Below, in pieces: positions 29,210 to 36,919 of a DNA stretch of 64,000 bases. Position 1 is the stretch's first letter, and every line of letters starts with the position of its first letter. This stretch comes from Streptomonospora sp. PA3 (GTDB taxonomy: Bacteria > Actinomycetota > Actinomycetes > Streptosporangiales > Streptosporangiaceae), in the NCBI RefSeq assembly GCF_009728995.1, contig NZ_VTZW01000003.1:160341-224340 (forward strand), written 5' to 3'. The translations under genes were made by a program, and so were the position numbers. The notes beneath the pieces were generated by a model. It ran no database searches. It was not told where the DNA came from and saw nothing but the letters and a program-made list of their open reading frames with translations.

Positions 29210-29530
29210 GTGACCTACGTCATCGCGCAGCCCTGCGTCGATGTGCTCGACAAGGCGTGCATCGAGGAATGCCCCGTCGACTGCATCTACGAGGGCAAGC
29301 GCATGCTCTACATCCACCCGGACGAGTGCGTCGACTGCGGCGCCTGCGAGCCGGTGTGCCCTGTAGAGGCGATCTACTACGAGGACGACCTCCCCGAGCA
29401 GTGGTCGGAGTACTACAAGGCCAACGTGGAGTTCTTCGACGAGATCGGCTCTCCGGGAGGCGCCTCCAAGGTCGGCCAGCTCGACACCGACCACCCCGTG
29501 GTCGCCAAGCTGCCTCCGCAGGCGGAGTAA
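29210..29530 (+). CDS. 7Fe ferredoxin FdxA (106 aa)
   Basis: Small soluble electron carrier with one [3Fe-4S] and one [4Fe-4S] cluster. Ligands: CVDVLDKACIEECPVDC at the N terminus and CVDCGACEPVCPVEAI. Tail EFFDEIGSPGGASKVG is characteristic of the actinobacterial FdxA group. GAGGAG lies 7 bases before the GTG; the upstream extension to 28820 is a shadow over the SH3 gene. In actinomycetes fdxA is usually followed by dapC, as here. Confidence 0.93.
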   Translation: MTYVIAQPCVDVLDKACIEECPVDCIYEGKRMLYIHPDECVDCGACEPVCPVEAIYYEDDLPEQWSEYYKANVEFFDEIGSPGGASKVGQLDTDHPVVAKLPPQAE

Positions 29531-29725
29531 GGGAGGACCCCGGCCGTGCGCGCGCTCGGCGCGGCCGCGCGCACGGCGGTCCGGCCCCGCCGGGGGCCGG
29601 ACGGCCGGGCGGCGCCCGGGCGGCGCCGCGGCCGCCCATGGCAGACGCCCGCCGCGCCGCGGCGGCGGGTGTGTTGTTCGACCGGTGCCGCGCCGCGGAC
29701 CGGCGATGATCGAGGAATGGACGCG

Positions 29726-30841
29726 ATGGCCGACCGCAGGCGCGTTGGAGACCGGCTCCCGAGCTTCCCGTGGGACCGCCTGGCCCCCCACAAGGCGACC
29801 GCCGCCGCCCACCCCGAGGGCGCCGTGGACCTGTCGGTGGGCACCCCCGTGGACCCCGTGCCCGAGACCGTGCGCCAAGCCCTGGCCGCGGCGTCGGACA
29901 GCCCCGGCTACCCCGCCACCTACGGCACCCCCGAGCTGCGCGCCGCCGCCGCCGACTGGCTGGCGCGCTGCCACGGCGTCCAGGTGGAACCCGCCGCCGT
30001 GCTGCCCTCGCTCGGCTCCAAGGAGTTCGTCGCCTGGCTGCCCACCCTGCTGGGGCTGGGCCCCGGCGACACCGTGGTCTACCCCGAGCTCGCCTACCCC
30101 ACCTACGACATCGGCGTCCGCCTGGCCGGTGCCGAGCCCGCCGCCTCCGACGGGCTCACCGCGCTGGGCCCGGCGCCCGTGCGGCTGGTGTGGATCAACT
30201 CCCCGGCCAACCCGACAGGCCGCGTGCTTGGCGCCGAGCACCTGCGCAAGGTGGTCTCGTGGGCGCGCGAACGCGGCGCGATCGTGGCCTCCGACGAGTG
30301 CTACATCGGTCTGGGCTGGGAGGGCATCGAACCCGTGTCGGTGCTGCACCCCGACGTCTGCGGGGGATCCCACGACGGGATCCTCGCCCTGCACTCGCTG
30401 TCCAAGCGCTCCAACCTCGCCGGCTACCGGGCCGCCTTCGCGGCCGGCGACCAGGCGCTCATCGACGAGCTGCTGGAGGTGCGCAAGCACGCCGGCATGA
30501 TCATGCCCGGACCCGTGCAGGCCGCCATGCGCGCCGCGCTGGAGGACGACGACCACGCCCGCGAGCAGAAGGCCCGCTACTCCGCCCGGCGCACGGCGCT
30601 GCGCAGCGCCTTCGAGGCCGCCGGTTGGCGGATCACCCACTCCGAGGCGGGGCTGTACCTGTGGGCCGCCCATCCCGACCGCGACGCCTGGGGCTCGGTG
30701 GCCCTGCTCGCCGAACACGGGATCCTCGTGGCGCCCGGCGACTTCTACGGCCCGGCAGGGGCCGGGCACGTGCGCGTGGCCTTCACCGCCGCCGACGAGC
30801 GGGTCGCCGCGGCGGTCAAGCGCCTGAGCGCCCTGTCCTGA
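29726..30841 (+). CDS. N-succinyldiaminopimelate aminotransferase DapC (371 aa)
   Basis: PLP-dependent class I aminotransferase converting N-succinyl-2-amino-6-ketopimelate to succinyl-diaminopimelate for lysine and peptidoglycan. The start RLPSFPWDRLAPHKATAAAH with VDLSVGTPVDPVP is diagnostic of actinobacterial DapC. The PLP lysine lies in ALHSLSKRSNLAGYR; INSPANPTG and DECYIGLGWEG are further fold-type I motifs. ATG 29726 has GAGG ten bases upstream; ATG 29717 is a close alternative. Lies 195 bases after fdxA. Confidence 0.92.
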   Translation: MADRRRVGDRLPSFPWDRLAPHKATAAAHPEGAVDLSVGTPVDPVPETVRQALAAASDSPGYPATYGTPELRAAAADWLARCHGVQVEPAAVLPSLGSKEFVAWLPTLLGLGPGDTVVYPELAYPTYDIGVRLAGAEPAASDGLTALGPAPVRLVWINSPANPTGRVLGAEHLRKVVSWARERGAIVASDECYIGLGWEGIEPVSVLHPDVCGGSHDGILALHSLSKRSNLAGYRAAFAAGDQALIDELLEVRKHAGMIMPGPVQAAMRAALEDDDHAREQKARYSARRTALRSAFEAAGWRITHSEAGLYLWAAHPDRDAWGSVALLAEHGILVAPGDFYGPAGAGHVRVAFTAADERVAAAVKRLSALS

Positions 30842-30865
30842 TTCGCCTCTTCCCCAACCACGGCG

Positions 30866-30912
30866 TTGTACCTGTGGTCATTGTTAGCGAACACAAGTGA
30901 CCACGGGTACAA
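30866..30912. terminator. GATC/GTACC palindrome at a convergent junction, copy 1
   Basis: TTGTACCTGTGGTCA at 30866-30880 and TGACCACGGGTACAA at 30898-30912 match at 14 of 15 positions, with inner TTGT/ACAA extending the stem. It lies between dapC and the oppositely transcribed gene at 30961. The same motif occurs at 43601 and 55531, also between convergent genes, so a bidirectional terminator is the simplest reading. Confidence 0.65.
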
Positions 30913-30960
30913 GATCAGCGCAACCGTGGCAGCTGTGGGAGGGGAGGTTGGGAGGGGAGG

Positions 30961-31812
30961 TCAGGACAGCAGGATCTCGCCGCGGGGCGCGGCGTCGGGC
31001 ACCGTCTGCCAGCCCTTCTGTCCCGCATCGGCGCGCCAGCGCTGGTCCTGGTAGGTCACCGAGCTGATGCCGTACTCCTTGGCGCTGGCGACCGCCCACT
31101 GGGCCATGGCCCAGCCCAGGTCGCCGGTCTCGTATGCGCCGCCGGGCGGCAGCGAGCCCGGGTCGGCCCCGAAGACGCGGGCCATCTCCGCGCGCGCCGC
31201 GTCGAGGTCGGCCTTGCCGACCCCGTCGGGCAGCACGCACGAGACGGTGGGCCCCGCGGCGCCGGTGAAGGCCTCCGCCATCACCCGCGACACCTGCTCG
31301 TGCTGGTCGTAGGCGAAGCCGTCGGCGCTGCGCTGCACGGCCTGGGCCGCCTCGTACACCGGCATGTCGGTGTAGCCCTCGATGTCGGTCAGCCGGTCGT
31401 AGAAGGCCCCGGTGGCGTAGACGGGGTCCATGAGCTGGTCGGGCTCGCCCCACTCCTGCGAGGGCCGCTGCTGGAACAGCCCGACCGAGTCCCGGTCGCC
31501 GTACTCGATGTTGTAGAACTTCGACTCCTGCCACACCGTGGCGAAGGCGATCACCACCGCCTCGCGGGGCAGGTTCCGCTGGAAGGCCACACCGCTGATG
31601 GTCGCGGCGTTGGCCGCCTGGGCGGGGTCGAGGGTGTCGGCCTCGCCGTCGGCGGTGTAGGTGCAGGCCTCGGTGGGCTCGGGGTCGGCCACCTCCAGCG
31701 GCTGCACCGAGGACATCACGTAGTAGCCGCCGGCGACGAGCGCGCCGCAGACCACTGTCAGCGCGATGAGGATCTTGAAGAATGCGGAGACTCTTCGGAG
31801 CTTTCCAGGCAC
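30961..31812 (-). CDS. membrane-anchored lysozyme-like hypothetical protein (283 aa)
   Basis: N-terminal anchor FFKILIALTVVCGALVAGGY followed by an extracytoplasmic region. The segment VAFATVWQESKFYNIEYGDR, DSVGLFQQRPSQEWG resembles the lysozyme/transglycosylase-like fold seen in actinobacterial proteins: a glutamate in QES and a GLFQQRP motif. A second domain follows (ARVFGADPGSLPPGG, GWAMAQWAVASAKEYGI). Could act on peptidoglycan or be an inactive relative. GTG 31812 has no clear ribosome site. Convergent with dapC. Confidence 0.7.
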   Translation of the reverse strand: MPGKLRRVSAFFKILIALTVVCGALVAGGYYVMSSVQPLEVADPEPTEACTYTADGEADTLDPAQAANAATISGVAFQRNLPREAVVIAFATVWQESKFYNIEYGDRDSVGLFQQRPSQEWGEPDQLMDPVYATGAFYDRLTDIEGYTDMPVYEAAQAVQRSADGFAYDQHEQVSRVMAEAFTGAAGPTVSCVLPDGVGKADLDAARAEMARVFGADPGSLPPGGAYETGDLGWAMAQWAVASAKEYGISSVTYQDQRWRADAGQKGWQTVPDAAPRGEILLS

Positions 31813-31960
31813 AGGCAGACCGTAGGGGTCGGGGACGTGCGGCAGCGCGGCCGCGCGCCTCGGTTGGCAGGATCGGCCCCCGTGCGCCGCAGGAGAGCAG
31901 GCACAGCGCAGCGCCGCGCCTCGGGGCGGGGGTCCTAACGCATGGTAAGGGAACACCCGA

Positions 31961-32130
31961 GCGGGCCGGAGGGGCGCGGCGCCGTCTGGACTGACGAGCG
32001 AGGGAGCGAGGAACGAGCGACCGAGTGAGGAGGGAAGGCGGCGTGTCGAAGCGCCCCGAAGGCCCGCGGAGAACACAGTGCGGGCCGGAGGGGCGCGGCG
32101 CCGTCTGGACTGACGAGCGAGGGAGCGAGG
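31961..32130. repeat. 51-bp perfect direct repeat (two copies)
   Basis: The 51 bases at 31961-32011 recur exactly at 32080-32130, starting GCGGGCCGGAGGGGCGCGGC and ending GAGCGAGGGAGCGAGG. The first copy is followed by further CGAGCGACCGAGTGAGG low-complexity sequence. The tract lies upstream of the lysozyme-like gene, with no gene between 31813 and 32666. Confidence 0.85.
32031..32090. repeat. dispersed repeat R2, copy 1
   Basis: Unit approximating AGGGAAGGCGGCG, AAGCGCCCCGAAGGCC, GCGGAGAACACAGTGCGGGCC. Related copies lie at 32481-32540 and 33535-33618, all in the same orientation. Confidence 0.7.
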
Positions 32131-32149
32131 CCCTGAGCGGGTGGGCGGC

Positions 32150-32475
32150 GCGTCGGTCACCACAGGAGGTTGCGGCAATGGGGCTGGGTTGCGCGGAGCG
32201 CCCGCCCGTCACCCACCACCGCCCCAACGGAGGCGCTTCGCGCCACGTACCTGTTCAGAGCCGGCTTGCCGCCGAGCGCACGGTGCTCCTTTGTGCCGGA
32301 GGCCCGCCACCGGTGGTGCGGCTCCACCTGGGAAGAACCGCGTGCGCTCGGCGGCAAGCTGCGTCCGCGCTTCGCGAGGCGCGCCCATTGCCGCAACTCG
32401 GTGGTGGCGGCTTCCCTGCGGTTCCCGGTGGGTTCCTGGAAAGCCGCGCCCCCGGCGTTTTCGAACACGACCTAA
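32150..32475. repeat. nested palindromic repeat, copy B
   Basis: In reverse complement it reads like copies A and D: terminus TTAGGTCGTGTTCGAAAAC (32475-32457), AGGAACCCACCGG, outer pair GTTGCGGCAATGGG (32397-32384) with its partner at 32169-32182, and inner 19-base pair (32263-32281 with 32342-32360, perfect). Bases between the arms differ in length from copy A. No transposase or plausible gene. It lies between the 51-bp repeats and dapD. Confidence 0.85.
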
Positions 32476-32480
32476 GCGAG

Positions 32481-32540
32481 GAAGGAAGGCGGCGCTTCCA
32501 AGCGCCCCGCACGACCGCGGGAAGACACAGGCGGGACCGG
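32481..32540. repeat. dispersed repeat R2, copy 2
   Basis: GAAGGAAGGCGGCGCTTCCA, AGCGCCCCGCACGACCGCGG, GAAGACACAGGCGGGACCGG follows directly after palindromic copy B. It is the upstream partner of the R2 copies that follow dapD. Confidence 0.65.
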
Positions 32541-32652
32541 CACCCGATTCGTCACTTTCGGTAGTCGCACCGGCACGGCCGGGTGGCGGGCGATTTCCCC
32601 GTGGTGCGGTCGGCCCCGCGTGCGCCGGGTTGGGGCGTGCGGCGGCCACCGG

Positions 32653-32658
32653 TAGGCT
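32653..32658 (+). promoter_or_regulatory. leaderless -10 box (TAGGCT) of dapD
   Basis: TAGGCT ends 8 bases before the dapD ATG and no ribosome site is seen. It supports the start at 32667. Confidence 0.5.
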
Positions 32659-32666
32659 CCGTGCCC

Positions 32667-33503
32667 ATGACCACCGCGTTCACCAGCCCGCTTCCCGAGG
32701 AGCTCGACGCCCTCTGGGAGCGCCGATCCGAACTGACCCCCGACCACACCCAGGCCCGCGACGCGATCGTGGGCGCCGTCGACGAGCTGGACACCGGCAA
32801 GGCCCGGGTCGCCTTCGTCGACGAGGCCACCGACGAGGTGGTCGTCGACGAACGGGCCAAGCGCGCCATCCTGCTGAGCTTCCGCGTCCTGGGGATGCAG
32901 GAGGCGGTCGTGGGCGACTTCCACTACCACGACCGCATCCCGCTCAAGACCCGCCTGGAGGGCGTGCGCGTGGTGCCCGGCGCGATCGCCCGCTGGGGCT
33001 CCTACCTGGCCCCCGGCGTGGTGCTCATGCCCTCCTTCACCAACTTCGGCGCCTGGGTCGGCTCGGGGACCATGGTCGACACCTGGGCCACCGTCGGCTC
33101 GTGTGCACAGGTCGGCGAGAACGTGCACCTCTCCGGCGGCGTGGGTGTCGGCGGCGTGCTGGAGCCTCCGCAGGCCTCGCCCGTCGTTATCGAGGACGAC
33201 GCCTTCCTGGGCTCGCGCAGCATGGTCGTCGAGGGCGCCCGGGTGCGCCGCGGCGCCAAGCTCGGCGCCGGGACGATCCTGACCTCCTCCACCCGCGTGT
33301 TCGACGCCGAATCCGGCGAGGAGCTGCCGCGCGGCGAGGCTCCCGCGTGGTCGGTGTGCGTGACCGCGAACCGGGTCAAGAGCTTCCCCGGCGGCGACTT
33401 CGGCATGCCGTGCCTGCTCGTGCTCAAGCGCCTGGAGGCCGGCCAGGAGCACGACAAGCTCGCGCTGAACGAGCTGCTGCGGGAGCATGGCGTCAACGCC
33501 TGA
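32667..33503 (+). CDS. tetrahydrodipicolinate N-succinyltransferase DapD, E. coli-like type (278 aa)
   Basis: Transfers succinyl from succinyl-CoA to tetrahydrodipicolinate. Left-handed beta-helix hexapeptide repeats dominate: SYLAPGVVLMPSFTNFGAWV, GTMVDTWATVGSCAQVGENV, HLSGGVGVGGVLEPPQASP. These match the E. coli-type DapD closely, and the length (278) fits that type. The actinobacterial DapD I know from Mycobacterium and Streptomyces is longer (about 320) and different. The gene is bracketed by R2 repeats and lies beside palindromic copy B. Its neighbours dapC and dapE belong to the same pathway. Confidence 0.9.
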   Translation: MTTAFTSPLPEELDALWERRSELTPDHTQARDAIVGAVDELDTGKARVAFVDEATDEVVVDERAKRAILLSFRVLGMQEAVVGDFHYHDRIPLKTRLEGVRVVPGAIARWGSYLAPGVVLMPSFTNFGAWVGSGTMVDTWATVGSCAQVGENVHLSGGVGVGGVLEPPQASPVVIEDDAFLGSRSMVVEGARVRRGAKLGAGTILTSSTRVFDAESGEELPRGEAPAWSVCVTANRVKSFPGGDFGMPCLLVLKRLEAGQEHDKLALNELLREHGVNA

Positions 33504-33534
33504 GCGCACCGCACGCCCGGTCCGCACCCCTCCT

Positions 33535-33618
33535 GCCCGCGGAAAACACGTGCGGGCCGGAGGGAAGACGGCGCCTCAAAGCGCCCCGAAGGCCTGCGGA
33601 AAACACGCGCGGGCCGGG
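33535..33618. repeat. dispersed repeat R2, one partial and one full copy in tandem
   Basis: GCCCGCGGAAAACACGTGCG (33535 onward) is the tail of one unit; AGGGAAGACGGCGCCTCAAA (33561 onward) begins a full one with AGCGCCCCGAAGGCCTGCGG and another AAAACACGCGCGGGCCGGG. It fills most of the gap between dapD and dapE. Confidence 0.75.
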
Positions 33619-33648
33619 CGCATCCAAGCCGAACCGAAAGCAGCCGAC

Positions 33649-34713
33649 ATGCTGGATCTGACCGCCGACGTCCGCACGCTGACGGCCGAACTCGTCGACA
33701 TCGAGTCCGTCAGCGGGGGTGAGCGCCCCCTCGCCGACGCCATCGAGCAGGCACTGCGCCGACTGCCGCACCTGGCCGTCGAGCGCGACGGCGACGCGGT
33801 CGTCGCCCGCACCGACCTGGGGCGCCGGAGCCGGGTCGTGCTCGCCGGGCACATCGACACCGTGCCCATCGTCGGCAACGTCCCCTCCCGCACAGCGGAC
33901 GGGCGCCTGTACGGCTGCGGCTCCACCGACATGAAGAGCGGGGTCGCGGTGCAGCTCAAGCTCGCCGCCTCGGTGCCCGAGCCGGTGCACGACGTCACCT
34001 ACGTCTTCTACGACTGCGAGGAGGTCGACGCCGAGCGCAACGGGCTGCGCCGGCTGGCCCGCACCGGCCCGGAGCGGCTGTGGGGCGACTTCGCGGTGCT
34101 GCTGGAGCCCACCGGCGGCGTCATCGAAGGCGGCTGCCAGGGGACCATGCGCGTGGAGGTCATCGCCCGCGGCGAGCGCGCGCACAGCGCCCGCTCGTGG
34201 ATGGGCAGCAACGCGATCCACGGCGCCGGGCGGATCCTGGATGTGCTGCGCGAGTACACCCCGCGCCGGCCCGTGGTCGACGGCCTGGAGTACCGCGAGG
34301 GCCTCAACGCCGTCTTCGTCTCCGGCGGCGTGGCCGGCAACGTCATCCCCGACGAGTGCACGGTTACGGTGAACTACCGGTTCGCGCCCGACATCACCTC
34401 GGTGGACGCCGAACAGCACCTGCGCGAGCTTTTCGAGGGCTTCGACGTGCGGGTGACCGACTCCGCGCCGCCCGCCCGCCCCGGGCTGGACGACCCCGCC
34501 GCCGCCGAGTTCGTCGCGGCCGTGGGAGCCGGAGAGGTCCGCGCCAAGCTCGGCTGGACCGACGTCGCGCGGATGTCGGAGCTGGGGGTGCCGGCGGTCA
34601 ACTACGGCCCGGGAGAACCCACGCTGGCCCACACTCGTGAGGAGTCGGTGTCGCTGGAGGCCGTCGCCGAGGCCGAGGCGCGGATGGCCGCCTGGCTTAC
34701 CGGGAACGCGTGA
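33649..34713 (+). CDS. succinyl-diaminopimelate desuccinylase DapE (354 aa)
   Basis: M20 metallopeptidase-family enzyme giving LL-diaminopimelate and succinate. Metal ligands and catalytic residues: LAGHIDTVP (His), GCGSTDMKSG (bridging Asp), YDCEEVDAERNG (catalytic Glu pair), LLEPTGGVIEGGCQG, and the C-terminal His in LAHTREESV. The dimerisation domain includes RGERAHSARSWMGSNAI. Actinobacterial length. ATG 33649 was chosen because upstream in-frame sequence is the R2 repeat. Confidence 0.93.
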   Translation: MLDLTADVRTLTAELVDIESVSGGERPLADAIEQALRRLPHLAVERDGDAVVARTDLGRRSRVVLAGHIDTVPIVGNVPSRTADGRLYGCGSTDMKSGVAVQLKLAASVPEPVHDVTYVFYDCEEVDAERNGLRRLARTGPERLWGDFAVLLEPTGGVIEGGCQGTMRVEVIARGERAHSARSWMGSNAIHGAGRILDVLREYTPRRPVVDGLEYREGLNAVFVSGGVAGNVIPDECTVTVNYRFAPDITSVDAEQHLRELFEGFDVRVTDSAPPARPGLDDPAAAEFVAAVGAGEVRAKLGWTDVARMSELGVPAVNYGPGEPTLAHTREESVSLEAVAEAEARMAAWLTGNA

Positions 34714-34792
34714 CCGGCCGCCGCCCGGCGGCGTCCGCTTCCGGTCGCCCGGGTGTGGCCTGGGATTCAGCATGGCGTGCCGGGAATCCGGA

Positions 34793-34798
34793 TAGCGT
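34793..34798 (+). promoter_or_regulatory. leaderless -10 box (TAGCGT)
   Basis: TAGCGT ends 6 bases before the ATG at 34805, without a ribosome site. Confidence 0.5.
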
Positions 34799-34804
34799 TG
34801 CCAC

Positions 34805-35626
34805 ATGACGCAATCTCGCAAGATCCGCAGCGCCGGACCACTCACCTATCGCGGTGACGCGATACCGGAAACGACGACCGACCAGCGCCTCCTCGACCGC
34901 CGCGGACCGGCCGACTGGGTGCATACCGACCCCTGGCGGGTGCTGCGCATCCAGTCCGAGTTCGTCGAGGGCTTCGGCCTGCTCTCCGAGGTCGGCCACG
35001 CGGTCAGCGTCTTCGGATCGGCGCGGACCAAGCCCGACACCCCCTACTACGAGCTGGGCCAGGAGATCGGAACCAAGCTGGCCTCGGCCGGCTACGCCGT
35101 CATCACCGGCGGCGGGCCGGGAGTGATGGAGGCGGCCAACCGCGGCGCGCAGGAGGCGGGGGGCACCTCGATCGGGCTCGGTATCGAGCTGCCGTTCGAG
35201 CAGAGCCTCAACGACTTCATCGACATCGGCGTCACGTTCCGGTACTTCTTCGTGCGCAAGACCATGTTCGTGAAGTACTCGCAGGCGTTCGTGGTGCTGC
35301 CGGGGGGCTTCGGCACGCTCGACGAGCTGTTCGAGTCCATCACCCTGGTGCAGACCGGCAAGGTCACCCGGTTCCCGGTGGTGCTCGTCGGTTCGAGGTT
35401 CTGGTCGGGACTGCGCGACTGGATCCACGGCACCCTGCTGGAAGAGGGCACCATCTCCCCGGGGGACCCGGACCTGATGTATGTGACCGACGACGCCGAC
35501 GAGGTCGTCGACATCATCCGCAAGTCCCACGTCGACCTCGCCCGGCGCGAGTTCGAGTCCGAGCAGGTGGCCGACGAGGCCGCCGAACTGCACGCCGCCC
35601 AGCGGGCCTCGGACTCCTCGTACTGA
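34805..35626 (+). CDS. LOG-family (TIGR00730) Rossmann-fold protein (273 aa)
   Basis: Lonely-Guy family, whose characterised members are nucleoside 5'-monophosphate phosphoribohydrolases releasing cytokinin-like bases; in actinomycetes this locus is Rv1205-like. Signature motifs: GGGPGVMEAANRGAQEAGG and VVLPGGFGTLDELFESITLVQTGK (PGGxGTxxE). An N-terminal 60-residue extension (LLDRRGPADWVHTDPWRVLRIQSEF) is usual in the actinobacterial group. Substrate here is unproven. Confidence 0.88.
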   Translation: MTQSRKIRSAGPLTYRGDAIPETTTDQRLLDRRGPADWVHTDPWRVLRIQSEFVEGFGLLSEVGHAVSVFGSARTKPDTPYYELGQEIGTKLASAGYAVITGGGPGVMEAANRGAQEAGGTSIGLGIELPFEQSLNDFIDIGVTFRYFFVRKTMFVKYSQAFVVLPGGFGTLDELFESITLVQTGKVTRFPVVLVGSRFWSGLRDWIHGTLLEEGTISPGDPDLMYVTDDADEVVDIIRKSHVDLARREFESEQVADEAAELHAAQRASDSSY

Positions 35627-35706
35627 AGCAGTGCCCCGGGGGTCCGCGGGTTCCTCGCCGAACCCCCGCGCTCCCCGGCGCGCGCCCCGGCACGCCGGAA
35701 TACCGG

Positions 35707-36072
35707 TCAGACCAGGCCGCGGCGCGCCACCGCGGGCGGGCGGCGGCCCCGGACCGAGGCGACCATGTCGAGGGCCTGGCGAACGGCTTCGGGGTGGTCC
35801 GTCGCGAACACCCGCGCACCCGCCCAGGCGTAGACCGACGCCAGCGCCACCTCCGCGGCCTCCGCGGCGGCGCCCCGCGCGCCCCGGCCCTGCTCCCGGC
35901 CGCCCGCTGAGCCGGCGCCACCGGGCGGTGCGCAGCGGACCAGCACCGTGCGGCCGTGCGCGGCCAGCTCGCGCACGCGCTCCGGGTCGGGCCGGTGGCC
36001 CAGGTCCTCCGCGTCCTCCACGGCGGCTTCGGACGCCACCACGCGGTAGTCCCCGCCGCCGTCCGGCGCCAT
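35707..36072 (-). CDS. small protein resembling the C terminus of a dihydropteroate synthase-like barrel (121 aa)
   Basis: From ATG 36072 the protein reads MAPDGGGDYRVVASEAAVED, then EVALASVYAWAGARVFATDH, PEAVRQALDMVASVRGRRPP, AVARRGLV. The last 45 residues look like the final strand-helix of a DHPS-type TIM barrel (gain of ARVF-x-TDH, then RQALDMVAS). The pterin and sulfonamide motifs of FolP are absent. From memory, folP2 occupies this position in mycobacteria, but on the other strand. It may be a distinct small family or a remnant. The start is uncertain. Confidence 0.5.
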   Translation of the reverse strand: MAPDGGGDYRVVASEAAVEDAEDLGHRPDPERVRELAAHGRTVLVRCAPPGGAGSAGGREQGRGARGAAAEAAEVALASVYAWAGARVFATDHPEAVRQALDMVASVRGRRPPAVARRGLV

Positions 36073-36232
36073 CGCCAGCCCCCGATCGCCCGTGTCCGTC
36101 GCGCTGCGCTGCGGCCACCACCCCCGCCGGGACGGCGGGGGCGCGGAGCCCCGAGCGCCGATCCCGGACCCGGCGTGTCGCCGGGCTCGGGGGCGGCTGC
36201 CCGCCCTCGGGGCTGTGGCACCATTGAGCCTA

Positions 36233-36919
36233 ATGTCTCCGATCATCATCGTCCTGATCGCTCTCGCCGCGGGGGCCGTACTCGCCGGCGTGGCTTTCGC
36301 GGTCATGGGCAAGGGCGGTGAGCTGGCGCGCTTCGAGGCCGACCACCCGCCCTTGGACCTCCCCGCCGACCGCCCGCTGTCCGGATCCGACGTCAGCCGG
36401 GTGCTGCTGCCGCTGTCGCTGTGGGGCTACCACGTGCGCGCCGTCGACGACGTGCTGCGCCGGGTGGTCGGTGCGCTTTCGGAGCGCGACGCGCGGATCG
36501 CCGACCTGGAGCGGCGCCTGGCCGAGGCCGGGCAGGCCGTCCCGCCCGCGTCGCCGGGCACCGCCGCCTCCTCCGGCCCCCAGGGCGCCGCATCGGCCGA
36601 CCCGGCGGGTTCGGCGGGCGCCGCCGCTCCCGTCCGCACCGGCGCCCACACCCGCGGCGCCGCGTCGCCGGGCACCCCGCGTGCCGCCGACCGGCCGCGC
36701 GGCGGGTCCGGGTCCAGGCCCGCCGCCACCGGTGGAACCGGCGCCGACAAGCCGGGGGACACGGCCGCCGAGAACGACCGGTCCGCCGGCGGCTCCGCCG
36801 GCAAGCCCTCCGGCTCCTCCGACGACGCCGACGGCGAGTCCGACCCCGCCGCCGGCGCGGACTCCGCCGACTCCGGCCGGGAGTCCGCGGCCGCCGGGCA
36901 CCGGCAGGGCGCGCGATGA
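36233..36919 (+). CDS. DivIVA-domain membrane protein (228 aa)
   Basis: One N-terminal helix (IIIVLIALAAGAVLAGVAFAVM), then a short DivIVA-like motif (LPLSLWGYHVRAVDDVLRRV) and a brief coiled stretch (ERDARIADLERRLAEAG). The remaining 130 residues are a disordered Ala/Ser/Gly/Asp tail. Corresponds in position to Rv1209. Likely polar or septal localisation, inferred from the DivIVA motif only. Its stop overlaps the tag start (ATGA). Confidence 0.8.
   Translation: MSPIIIVLIALAAGAVLAGVAFAVMGKGGELARFEADHPPLDLPADRPLSGSDVSRVLLPLSLWGYHVRAVDDVLRRVVGALSERDARIADLERRLAEAGQAVPPASPGTAASSGPQGAASADPAGSAGAAAPVRTGAHTRGAASPGTPRAADRPRGGSGSRPAATGGTGADKPGDTAAENDRSAGGSAGKPSGSSDDADGESDPAAGADSADSGRESAAAGHRQGAR

Noticed and set aside
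32141-33661. Long frames running through palindromic copy B and dapD in another frame
   Set aside because: They cross repeat DNA and are out of frame with the clearly homologous DapD protein.
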